A DNA stretch of 64,000 bases from contig NZ_JAXIVS010000009.1 of NCBI RefSeq assembly GCF_034259325.1, positions 248,001-312,000 on the forward strand. The letters are read 5' to 3'. Position numbers and translations under genes: made by a program. This DNA comes from Hyalangium ruber. GTDB lineage: Bacteria; Myxococcota; Myxococcia; Myxococcales; Myxococcaceae. Below the pieces are notes generated by a model that worked only from the letters and a program-made list of their open reading frames with translations, searched no databases and was not told the origin of the DNA. This document shows positions 25,153 through 34,300 of the stretch, piece by piece (position 1 is the stretch's first letter; each line of letters begins with the position of its first letter).

Positions 25153-25847
25153 GGTGGGGCCTGCTGGCGGCGGGGCTGGTGCTTGCGGGCTGCGGGGGCT
25201 CTGCCTCCGCGGTGGACTTCGGCGAGGAGCTGTTCCAGGAGGCGCGGCTGTCAGAGAGCCAGTTCAACCGCTTCTCGTGCTCCACCTGCCACGCGAGCAC
25301 CCCGGTGCCCGAGGGTGGGCGCATCAACGCGGGCTACTCGCTGCACAACGTGGCCTCCCGCCTCGGCTGGTGGGGAGGCAACGAGACGCGCCTGCTCGAC
25401 GCGGTGAACTTCTGCTACGTCAGCTTCATGCGCGGGGTGTCGCCGCTGGAGCCCGAGGAGCCGAAGTCCCGCGCGCTCTACGAGTACCTGGTGAGCATCA
25501 GCCCGGGCCCCGAGGCCCCGGCGCTACCGTTCACCGTGGTGAAGGACATCGTCGAGGTGCCGCGCGCGGATGCCGGACGCGGCGCCGAGGTGTACCGCTT
25601 GGCCTGTCAGACGTGCCATGGCGAGCCGCACACCGGCAAGGGCCGCCTCACCGAGGCAGCCTCCGTGCTGCCCGAGGTGGTGAACGACTACGATCAGCTC
25701 TTCCCCGGCATCCCGAAGCCGCTCGTCGTCATCGAGAAGGTGCGGCACGGGCAGTTCTTCCACGTGGGCGGCAACATGCCGCTCTACAGCCGCGAGGCCC
25801 TGTCGGACGAGGACCTGGGGGCGCTGCTGGCGTTCCTGGGGTTGTGA
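25149..25847 (+). CDS. di-haem cytochrome c lipoprotein
   Basis: 232 residues; the start overlaps the previous stop by four bases. A lipoprotein signal ends LAGC (Cys15). Two c-type haem sites are seen: CSTCH (44-48) and CQTCH (153-157), each at the start of its own cytochrome domain; a Met in GGNMPLYS is a likely axial ligand of the second. The mature protein would be tethered to the membrane and pass electrons between the propeller protein(s) and the respiratory chain (inferred). It is the last gene of the operon that begins at 21990. Confidence 0.85.
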   Translation: MRWGLLAAGLVLAGCGGSASAVDFGEELFQEARLSESQFNRFSCSTCHASTPVPEGGRINAGYSLHNVASRLGWWGGNETRLLDAVNFCYVSFMRGVSPLEPEEPKSRALYEYLVSISPGPEAPALPFTVVKDIVEVPRADAGRGAEVYRLACQTCHGEPHTGKGRLTEAASVLPEVVNDYDQLFPGIPKPLVVIEKVRHGQFFHVGGNMPLYSREALSDEDLGALLAFLGL

Positions 25848-25849
25848 CG

Positions 25850-25874
25850 GGCGCCCCCTTCACGTGCGGGCGCC
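25850..25874. terminator. possible bidirectional hairpin between convergent genes
   Basis: GGCGCCC (25850-25856) pairs with GGGCGCC (25868-25874) around an 11-base loop, between the stops of the cytochrome gene and the phospholipase gene. There is no T run, so its action as an intrinsic terminator is uncertain. Confidence 0.3.
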
Positions 25875-25878
25875 GCGC

Positions 25879-26820
25879 TCAGCGGATGGCGGCGTTCCAG
25901 GAGAACCGGTCGTCGAGCGCGATGCCCACGCGAAAGGCCGTCACCTTCTGGTTGTACCTGAGGAGCGTCTCTCCGTAGCCCGTGACGAACTGCGCGTACA
26001 GCGACCAGCTTACCGTCTCGAAGGGCAGGCGGTAGCGCGCCCAGAGCTCCGCGTAGCCCCGATCAAACCTCCGCCCGGCTCGCCCCATCACTCCCACCAT
26101 GAAGTCCCGCCAGGCCGGAGTCCCCACCGCGTGGGCGTAGCCGTCCGGGTGCTGATCCTTGCCGAGCTCGAGGGAGAGGCTGCCATAGCCGTAGTAGTCG
26201 ATGAGGTCGGGGTTGCCACCGCCCTCTGTCTCCCTGCCTGATACCCAGGGCACCCAGAGCCTGGGTTGAACCAGCAGGTGCCACTCACCCTTCAGGTACC
26301 ACCCGAAGCGCGCGGTGGAGGACAGGCGCTCCCAGCCTCGGGAGGCCTCCTTGTCCCGGCCATTGGATTCGTGTTCGTAGCCGGTGTGGATGTACAGCAG
26401 GTTGAAACCGGCGGACGGCACCGAGTGGTAGGTCCCAAAGTCCTGGTTCGTCCACGCGAAGAAGAACGCCGGGTTGTAGTTGGAGTCCTCGAAGGGGGAG
26501 GAGCCGCTGAAGTTCCAGAGGTTCCAGAGGGACTTCTGGGTGTAAGCGAAGTAGAGGGTGCAGCGGGACGTGGTGGGGACGAGGTTGTACTTCACGCTGA
26601 GCTGGAACCGGACGAAGTTGCGCGGGTGGTCGCCCGCCTGGGGCAAGCCCGTGATGAAGTAGTTGTCCCTGTATTCGGTGAAGATGGCGGTGCGGAGCGC
26701 ATTCTCGAAGGCTTGTTCCTGAGCGGGTTCACAGAGGCTCAGGAGCCCGGCGTGGACGGGAAGAGCCGTCACGAGCGCGAGTACCACGGACGCGAGGCGA
26801 GCGGAGTTCATAGGGGGCAT
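25879..26820 (-). CDS. pldA: outer membrane phospholipase A (OMPLA)
   Basis: A 313-residue outer-membrane barrel of the PldA family that cleaves acyl chains from phospholipids. A signal peptide ends LPVHAG. The catalytic block is YEHESNGRD with H150 and S152; the pattern continues SRGWERL, where E. coli OMPLA has SRSWNRL. The catalytic Asn position is thus Glu164 here. Alternating aromatic beta strands fill the rest, ending in a strand (GIALDDRFSWNAAIR) as barrels do. The gene stands alone, convergent with the cytochrome operon and divergent from the phosphatase gene. A start at 26811 is an alternative. Confidence 0.88.
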   Translation of the reverse strand: MPPMNSARLASVVLALVTALPVHAGLLSLCEPAQEQAFENALRTAIFTEYRDNYFITGLPQAGDHPRNFVRFQLSVKYNLVPTTSRCTLYFAYTQKSLWNLWNFSGSSPFEDSNYNPAFFFAWTNQDFGTYHSVPSAGFNLLYIHTGYEHESNGRDKEASRGWERLSSTARFGWYLKGEWHLLVQPRLWVPWVSGRETEGGGNPDLIDYYGYGSLSLELGKDQHPDGYAHAVGTPAWRDFMVGVMGRAGRRFDRGYAELWARYRLPFETVSWSLYAQFVTGYGETLLRYNQKVTAFRVGIALDDRFSWNAAIR

Positions 26821-26913
26821 CGCAGGGCAGGCTGGCAGGGAGGCGGGTTGCCTCGGGTTGGAATCGGAAGTTCCGAAAGCAGGTTTCTGGTCTGACTTCC
26901 GGGGGACCCGAGC

Positions 26914-28584
26914 ATGAATGAACGACGTGACCTTGCCTACCGGAGCGCCGCATTCTTCGGAGCGTGGCTGGCACTGGCTGCGGGAAGTGCCAGCGCGGCG
27001 ACTCTCAGTCGTGGCCCGTATCTCCAGTCCGTCACGTCAACAAGCGCCCTCGTCGCCTTCCGTCTCGACACCGCATGCTCGGCGCAGGTGCGCTATGGAG
27101 CAGGCGGCGACCTGTCGCTCACCGTGACCGCGGGCTTGACTGGCCGCCAGCACGCCGTACAGCTCGCCGGCCTTCAGCCAGGGACGGAATACAGCTATGC
27201 CATTGAGGGATGTGGCGCCTCTGTGGGTCCGCTTCGGCGGTTCCGCACTGCCACGGAGCCTCAGGCGCGCGAGGTCCGCTTCGCCGTCCTTGGGGACTTC
27301 GGCACGGGCGGCTCGGCTCAGAGAGCCGTGGTGAGGACGCTTCAGACAGCGCGCCCCGAGCTCATCGTCACCGTTGGGGACAACATCTACGAGTCCGGCA
27401 CTGACGCCGAGTTCGAGTCGAACTTCCTGCGGCCCATGGCGGCGCTGCTGGCCGAGGTTCCCATCTTCCCCAGCATGGGCAACCACGAGTACGTAACGAA
27501 CCAGGGCCAGCCCTACCTGAACAACCTCTACCTTCCAGCGAACAACCCCCGGGGCACCGAGCGCTACTACTCCTTTGATTGGGGGAACGTGCACTTCGTG
27601 GCCCTGGACTCCAACTGCCTGCGCGGTAGCGCCTCGGCGGACCGGTGCATCGCCAGTGAGCAGCTCGCGTGGCTCAAGCAGGATCTGGCCGCCAGCCGCG
27701 CGCAATGGAAGGTCGTCTACCTCCACCACCCGCTCTGGTCGACGGGAGAGTACGGATCCTACATGCCGCTGCGTCAGCAACTCGCTCCTGTCCTCGAGTC
27801 CGGCGGGGTCGATCTCGTCTTCGCTGGACACGAGCACGATTACGAGCGCACTCGGCCCATGCTGGGAGATGCCGAAGCTCCATTGGAAAGCGCGGCGGGC
27901 ATCACCTACGTCGTGGTGGGGAGTGGCGGAGCGAACCTGCGCCCCTTCACCCGGGCGCAGCCTTCCTGGAGCGTCACTCGGGACGCCGAGAACAACGGCT
28001 TCCTGGAGGTGAGCGTCCAGGCAGAGCGGCTGAGTGCCCGAATGGTGACGCCCTCGGGCAAGGTGGTGGATAGCTTCGCCCTCTCAAAGCCAGTGCCGCC
28101 CGAGGTGCCCCTGGAGCTGACTGTGGCGGCGGAGCCTTCGCGCGGAGTGGCTCCGCTGGAGGTGCTCCTGGGGGCCGCGGCGAATCCTTCCGATGCGCAG
28201 GTGTCGTGGAGGCTGAGCGACGGCAGGGTCCTCTCCGGGGCGCAGGTTCGCGAGCGCTTCGAGCAGCCGGGGACCCATGAAGTGGAAGTGGAGGCACGAC
28301 GGGGCAGCCAGGTGGTGACCCGGCGTCTTGCGGTGGTTGTGGACGCCGCTGGAGAGGTGGGCGAAGGCCCCAGTAACCCGGCGGAGGGGAAGCCTGGAAC
28401 TCCACCCCCCTCGCCTGAGGCTTCCGTGCCGGGTGCCGAACACCCGGCTCCCGCGCTCCCGGAGGAGCCACTTTCAGGTGGCGGGACGGGCGGGTGCAAC
28501 ACGACAGGCTCCTCGGTGATGCTCGGTGCCCTCTCTGGTCTACTCGCTGCGCTTCTCGGCTTCTGCTCGCGCCGCCGGAGGTGA
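26914..28584 (+). CDS. purple-acid-phosphatase-like metallophosphoesterase, MYXO-CTERM-type
   Basis: A 556-residue exported protein. After the signal (ending GSASA) come a fibronectin-like N-terminal domain (about 32-112) and a calcineurin-type phosphoesterase domain with the metal-ligand blocks GDFG (D128), GDNIY (D156), GNHE (N190-H191), HHP (271-273) and GHEHDYER (H306, H308). A PKD-like domain follows (about 365-455), then a Pro-rich linker and a tail with GCNTTGSSVM, a hydrophobic stretch and CSRRRR, fitting MYXO-CTERM surface anchoring. It would hydrolyse phosphate esters at the cell surface. Its last 45 bases overlap the end of the convergent ATPase gene. Confidence 0.85.
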   Translation: MNERRDLAYRSAAFFGAWLALAAGSASAATLSRGPYLQSVTSTSALVAFRLDTACSAQVRYGAGGDLSLTVTAGLTGRQHAVQLAGLQPGTEYSYAIEGCGASVGPLRRFRTATEPQAREVRFAVLGDFGTGGSAQRAVVRTLQTARPELIVTVGDNIYESGTDAEFESNFLRPMAALLAEVPIFPSMGNHEYVTNQGQPYLNNLYLPANNPRGTERYYSFDWGNVHFVALDSNCLRGSASADRCIASEQLAWLKQDLAASRAQWKVVYLHHPLWSTGEYGSYMPLRQQLAPVLESGGVDLVFAGHEHDYERTRPMLGDAEAPLESAAGITYVVVGSGGANLRPFTRAQPSWSVTRDAENNGFLEVSVQAERLSARMVTPSGKVVDSFALSKPVPPEVPLELTVAAEPSRGVAPLEVLLGAAANPSDAQVSWRLSDGRVLSGAQVRERFEQPGTHEVEVEARRGSQVVTRRLAVVVDAAGEVGEGPSNPAEGKPGTPPPSPEASVPGAEHPAPALPEEPLSGGGTGGCNTTGSSVMLGALSGLLAALLGFCSRRRR

Positions 28585-30969
28585 GGCGCGCCCCGCCGTG
28601 CCTTCCTCATAGGTCAGCAGCCGCAGCGCGTTGGCGATGACTACCAGCGAGCTGCCCTCGTGCACCAGCACGGCGGCCCCGATGCCGAAGAAGCCGGTCG
28701 TGGACGCGAGCACCAGCAGGACGATCACGGCCAGAGAGAGCAAGAGGTTCTGGCGGATGATGGCGCTGGCCTGGCGCGAGAGCCCCACCGCGAAGGGGAG
28801 GGTGCCGAGGTCGTCCGCCATCAGCGCGACATCCGCCGTCTCGAGCGCCACGGCGGTACCCGCCGCGCCCATGGCGATGCCGACGGTGGCATGGGCGAGC
28901 GCGGGCGCATCGTTCACCCCGTCACCCACCATCGCCACCTGGCCATGGGCGGCGAGCAGCTGCTTCATCACCGTCACCTTGTCCTCGGGCAGCAGCTCCG
29001 CGCGCACTTCGTCCACCCCTGCCTCCGCGCCCACCTGCTCGGCCACGCCCCGGTTGTCGCCTGTGAGCATCACCAGCCGCTGAAGCCCCACGGCTCTAAG
29101 CCGCTTCAGCACCTCTGGCGCTCCTGGGCGCAGGCGATCCGCCATCCCGATGCTGCCCAGCCACACCTCGCCGTGGCGTACCACCATCACGCTGCGGCTC
29201 AGCGCCTGAAGGCGCTCCACCTGCCCTCGAATGGCGGCGGGCACCGGGACGCCGGCCTCCTCCCACAAGCGCAGGTTGCCAATCTCCACCATTCGTCCCT
29301 CGACCGAGGAGCGCACGCCTCGCGCGGTGAGGCTCATGAGCTCACCCGCAGCGGGCAGCTCCATGTTCCGGGCCTCGGCGCTGCGCACCACGGCGGTGGC
29401 GAGCGGGTGCTGAGAGAGGCGCTCCACGGCGGCGGCCACGCGCAGCAGCCCGGCTTCGGTCACACCCTCAGCGGCAGCCAGGTCCGTCACCTCTGGGCGG
29501 CCCTCCGTCAGCGTCCCCGTCTTGTCGAAGGCGAGCGCGCGCAGGCGGCCCAGGTTCTCCAGGTGTGCTCCGCCCTTGATGAGCACCCCCCGGCGCGCCG
29601 CCTGAGCGATGCCCGCGAGGACCGCGGCGGGAGTGCCCAGGGCGAGTGCGCACGGGGAGGCCGCCACCAGCAAGGCCATGCCCCGGTAGAAGCTCGTACT
29701 CCAATTCCAGGCGCCGATCAGCGGTGGCACGAGGATGAGCGCCACGTCCGCCACGAGAACCGCCGGGACGAAGATGCGCTCGAAGCGATCCGTGAAGCGC
29801 TGAGTGGGGGCCTTCTGCGTCTGCGCCTCCTCGACGAGCTTCACCACCCGGTCCAGCGTGCGATCTCCCACGGCGCGGGTCGTCTTCACCTCCAGCGCCC
29901 CCTCGCCGTTGACCGTCCCCGCGAACACCTCGCTGCCCACGACCTTCTCCACGGGCACGGACTCGCCGGTGATGGGCGCTTGGTTCACGGTGGAGCGGCC
30001 CGATTGCACCAGCCCGTCCACGGGGATGCGCTCGGCTGGGCGGACCAGCACCACCTCGCCGGCCGCCACCGCCTCCACGGGCACCTCTGAGGAGGTGCTT
30101 CCCCGCAGCACCCGGGCCGTTGCCGGGGTCAGCGAGGAGAGCGCTCGGATGGCGTTGCGGGCCCGCCCCAGGGCGTAGTGCTCGAGCGCGTGCGCCAGTG
30201 AGAACAGGAAGAGCAGGAAGGCTCCCTCGGCCCAGTCGCCCAGCGCCGCCGCGCCAATGGCGGCCAGCAGCATCAGCAGATCGATGTCGAACGAGAGGCG
30301 GCCCTTGCGCACGGCCCCCACCCAATGCCGGACCAGATCCCATCCGCCCAACGCATAGGAGGCGGCATAGAGAGGCAGGGCCACCCCGCGGGGCAGCTCC
30401 AGCCAGCGCTGGCCAGCCCAGGCCACGGCGAGCAACAGCCCGCCCATAAGGCTCCAGGCAAGCTCCGTGTTACGGGCATACCAGCCGCCGCGCGCCTCCT
30501 CGGGGGCTCCTGCAGCGGCGGGAGCGGGCGCTGAGGCATAGCCCAGCTCGCGCAGCGCTGCTTCGAGCGATTCTCTGCTCGTCTGGTTCCGGTTGAACTC
30601 GATCCGAGCGAACTGCGCGGCGAGGTTCACCTCGACCGCGAGCACTCCCGCCAGACTGGACAGCGCCCTCTCAATACGGGGCGCGGCATCCTCACTGTCC
30701 ACCGCTCGTAAGGCGAGGAGGATGTGGCCGAACTGGCGGCTGACAGTCGCGCCGGCCGTGATGGCCAGCCGCTCGACCTGCGCCAGGGTGACGAGCCCCG
30801 GATCATAGTGGATACAGAGGGCCCGAGTGGCTGCCTCCTCGGGAAGGTGGGTGCGGGTGATGCCCTTCTCCCGGAGCAGCAGCGCCTCCAGGCGGCTTAC
30901 ACACGCATCCCGGGCGTCGGGAGCTTCAGGCAGGAGCAGGGACAGCTCGACGCGTGCGCGCTGGCTCAC
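28540..30969 (-). CDS. P1B-type metal ATPase, SPC/HEGS type (P1B-4-like)
   Basis: An 809-residue metal-exporting ATPase. It has a ~165-residue N-terminus without the usual CxxC metal-binding motif, then membrane helices. The actuator loop holds TGES (334-337). Helix 6 has SPC (438-440). The phosphorylation site is D482 in DKTGTLTEG, followed by TGDN and GDGVNDAPA. The last helix pair carries HEGSS (770-774). SPC with HEG(G/S) is the signature of the P1B-4 group, which exports Co2+ and related ions. The start is a GTG overlapping the PII-like gene stop (GTGA), so it is translated with the CzcA operon as a second, inner-membrane exit route. Confidence 0.9.
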   Translation of the reverse strand: MSQRARVELSLLLPEAPDARDACVSRLEALLLREKGITRTHLPEEAATRALCIHYDPGLVTLAQVERLAITAGATVSRQFGHILLALRAVDSEDAAPRIERALSSLAGVLAVEVNLAAQFARIEFNRNQTSRESLEAALRELGYASAPAPAAAGAPEEARGGWYARNTELAWSLMGGLLLAVAWAGQRWLELPRGVALPLYAASYALGGWDLVRHWVGAVRKGRLSFDIDLLMLLAAIGAAALGDWAEGAFLLFLFSLAHALEHYALGRARNAIRALSSLTPATARVLRGSTSSEVPVEAVAAGEVVLVRPAERIPVDGLVQSGRSTVNQAPITGESVPVEKVVGSEVFAGTVNGEGALEVKTTRAVGDRTLDRVVKLVEEAQTQKAPTQRFTDRFERIFVPAVLVADVALILVPPLIGAWNWSTSFYRGMALLVAASPCALALGTPAAVLAGIAQAARRGVLIKGGAHLENLGRLRALAFDKTGTLTEGRPEVTDLAAAEGVTEAGLLRVAAAVERLSQHPLATAVVRSAEARNMELPAAGELMSLTARGVRSSVEGRMVEIGNLRLWEEAGVPVPAAIRGQVERLQALSRSVMVVRHGEVWLGSIGMADRLRPGAPEVLKRLRAVGLQRLVMLTGDNRGVAEQVGAEAGVDEVRAELLPEDKVTVMKQLLAAHGQVAMVGDGVNDAPALAHATVGIAMGAAGTAVALETADVALMADDLGTLPFAVGLSRQASAIIRQNLLLSLAVIVLLVLASTTGFFGIGAAVLVHEGSSLVVIANALRLLTYEEGTAGRASPPAARAEAEKRSE

Positions 30970-31307
30970 AGTGCCTTCTCGCCGCTCTCGCCGGTGCGCA
31001 GCCGGACGGCCTGTTCAACCGGGGAGACGAACACCTTGCCATCGCCCACGTTACCGGTGTGACTGTGCTGCTGGATGGCCGCGAGGACCGGCGCCACCAC
31101 CGCGTCTGGAACGACGAGCAGCAACATCACCTTGGGCAGGTAATTGACCGACCCATGCGCGTGGACCTCCATCCCGTTGCGGCCGCGCTGATGGCCGAAG
31201 CCGCGCACGTCCATGACGGTGATACCTCCCACGCCTGGGATGGCCTCCAGTGCATCGGTCACGGCGCTGACCTTGAAGGGCTGGATGATGGCCTTGATCT
31301 CTTTCAT
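30966..31307 (-). CDS. PII-like signalling protein linked to metal efflux
   Basis: 113 residues with the PII fold: KEIKAIIQPFKVSAVTDAL at the start, GITVMDVRGFGHQRG before the T-loop, LPKVMLLLVV after it and GNVGDGKVFVSPVE near the end. The T-loop lacks the Tyr that GlnD modifies and instead carries HAHGS with two His residues, which could bind metal. Related PII-type genes (the PII-NG group) occur beside heavy-metal pump genes. Here it overlaps the CzcA stop by four bases and the ATPase start by four. A regulator of pump or ATPase activity in response to metal or nucleotide is inferred. Confidence 0.88.
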   Translation of the reverse strand: MKEIKAIIQPFKVSAVTDALEAIPGVGGITVMDVRGFGHQRGRNGMEVHAHGSVNYLPKVMLLLVVPDAVVAPVLAAIQQHSHTGNVGDGKVFVSPVEQAVRLRTGESGEKAL

Positions 31308-34300
31308 GACGCACCTCCTTCGTGGGCGGGGCGTGGGCCCGCCGGGGTTGGGGATTCTTCTGGGGGGGCCGGTGCTGGCGCCGGGCTCCCCCGGTCGAAC
31401 CAGGTGTAGACGGTGGGCAGCACCAGCAGGGTGAGCAGCGTCGAGGTGATCAGCCCGCCGATGACGACGGTGGCCAGGGGCTTCTGCACCTCGGCCCCCG
31501 CCCCAGTGGAGAACGCCATCGGGATAAAGCCCAGCGAGGCGACCAGCGCGGTGGTGAGCACGGGGCGCAAGCGTACATGGGCGGCGTCATGGGCCGCCTG
31601 GGCAGGAGGCAGGCCGTCCTGGCGCAGCTTGCGGATATAGGACACCAGCACCAGCCCATTGAGCACCGCCACGCCGAACAGAGCGATGAAGCCCACCGCC
31701 GCGGAGATGGACAGCGGCATGCCGCGCACCAGTAGCGCCAGTAGGCCCCCCGTCACCGCGAAGGGGATGTTGAGGTACATCAGCAGGGCCGGCCGCACCG
31801 CGTTGAACGTGGTGTAGAGCAGCACGAAGATGATGAAGAGGGTGAGCGGCACCACGATGGCGAGCCTGCGCGTGGCGGACTGGAGGTTCTCGAACTGCCC
31901 CCCCCAGTCCGTCCAGTAGCCCGGCGGCAGCTTCACCTCGCGCGCGATGATCTCCTGCGCCTCGGTGACGAAGCCCTGCAGATCCCTGCCGCGCACGTTG
32001 GCTTCGATGGTGAGCCGCCGCTGGATGTTCTCCCGGCTCACCTGCGCGGGGCCCTCCTCCACCACCACCCGGGCCAGCTGCGAGAGGGGGATGAGCTGCC
32101 CGGAAGCGCTGGCCACCTTGAGGTTCTCCAACTGCTCCACGTTGGCCCGCGCGCTCGGCGCAAAGCGCACCTGGAGGGTAAAGCGCCGCTGGCCCTCCAA
32201 CACCGTGCCTACCTCCTTGCCGCCCAGGGTCTCGATGGTGTCCAACACCTGGCGGGCGTTGATGCCGTAGCGGGCGATAGCCCGCCGATCAATCTGGATG
32301 CGTGCCACGGGCAGCCCCGCCACCTGCTCGGCCTTGACGTCGGCGGCCCCCGGCACCTTTGACAGCGCAGCGGCCAGTTTGTCGCCCGTCTGCTTCAAGA
32401 CCTCCAGGTCGTCACCGTAAAGCTTGAGCGCCACGTCCGAGCGCACCCCGGCGATCAGCTCGCTCACGCGCAGCTCGATAGGCTGCGAGTAGCTGAAGAG
32501 GGTGCCGGGTACCTCCTTGCCCAGGGCCTCGTCGAAGCGGGCGACGAGCCCCTCGCGGCTGTCCGCCGTTGTCCACTCTTCGTGGGGCTTGAGCATCACG
32601 AAGATGTCGCTGATCTCCACGCCCATCGGATCGGTGGCGATCTCCGCGCGCCCCGTGCGGGAGATGACGGTGGTGACCTCGGGGAAGCGCTTGAGCACCC
32701 GCTCGATGAGGCCCGTCTGCCGCACGGACTCCTCCAGCGAGACGGAGGGCACGCGCCAGGCTTGGAGCGCGATGGCGCCCTCGTCGAGCTTCGGCACGAA
32801 CTCCGCGCCCAGCAACGGCACAGTGGCCAGGCTGAGGACGAGCACCGTGAGGGCGATGCCCACCACCGTCTTTCGCCGGCGCAGGCACCAGGCGAGCGCG
32901 GGCTCATAGACGCGCCGCGCCCCCTGGATGATGAAGCTCTCCTTCTCTGTCCCCTTTCGCGAGAGGAAGAGCGAAGCGAGCGCCGGGATGAGGGTGAGCG
33001 AGAGGACGAAGGCCCCGGCCAGGGCGCAGATGACGGTGATCGCCATCGGCTTGAACATCTTCCCCTCGATGCCGGTGAGGGTGAGGATGGGCAGGTACAC
33101 GGCGCCGATGATCAGCAGGCCGAAGGAGGCTGCACCGCGGATCTCGACCGCCGAGCGGTACACCACCTCGTCGCGCTCCTCGGCAGTGAGGGGGCGCCGC
33201 AGTTCGTGCGTGCGCTCGGCCATGTGCCGCACCGCGTTCTCCACGATGATCAGCGCCCCGTCCACGATGAGGCCGAAGTCAATGGCCCCCAGCGACATCA
33301 GGTTGCCGGAGATGCCCAGCTCACGCATGCCGATGAAGGCGCACAGCATGCACAGCGGGATGGCGGTGGCCACGATTAGGCCCGCGCGCAGGTTGCGCAG
33401 CATGAGGAAGAGCACCACGATGACGAGCAGCCCTCCCTCGACGAGGTTCTTGGCCACCGTCTGGATCGTCTGCCGGACCAGGGCCGTGCGGTCATAGAAG
33501 GTGTCGATGGTGACGCCGGGAGGCAGGGTCGGGCGGATCTCCTCCACCGCGGCCTTGACGCGGTTGACCACCTCGCGCGAGTTCTCTCCGATGCGCATCA
33601 TCACGATGCCGGTGACGGCCTCTCCGCGCCCGTCGCGGGTGACGGCGCCCTGGCGCACCATCGGCGCGAACTTCATCTCGGCGACGTCGCGGATGAGCAC
33701 CGGCACGCCCTGGGGCGAGGCGGAGAGGACGATGTTGCCGATGTCCTCCAGCGTCTCCACCAGGCCCTCGCCGCGGATGAGCACCTGCTCGGCACCCCGT
33801 GCGATGTAGGCGCCACCAGCGTTCGCGTTGTTCTCCTCGAGGGCGTGGAACACCTCTTCGAGCGAGAGGCCGTAGGCGGTGAGGCGGGCTGGATCGAGCT
33901 GCACCTCGTAGGTCTTCAGCTCGCCACCGAAGGCGTTGATCTCCACCACGCCTGGCACGGAGCGCAGGCGCGGGGTGATCTGCCACTCGAGGATGCTGCG
34001 CAGCTCCATGGCGCTCTTGCCCTGGCCCATCACCTCGAACTGGTAGATCTCGCCCAGACCCGACGAGACAGGGCCCATCTCGGGGCTGCCGTAGCCCTCC
34101 GGGATGCTCTCCTTGGCGGAGGCCAGCCGCTCGCCGACAAGCTGGCGGGCGAAGTAGATGTCTACGTTGTCGTGGAATACGACCGTGACGACGGACAGGC
34201 CGAACTTGGAGATGGAGCGGATCTCCTCGGTGTCCGGCATGCCGCTCATCGCCGTCTCGACGGGCACGGTGATGAACTTCTCTACCTCCACCGGCCCCAG

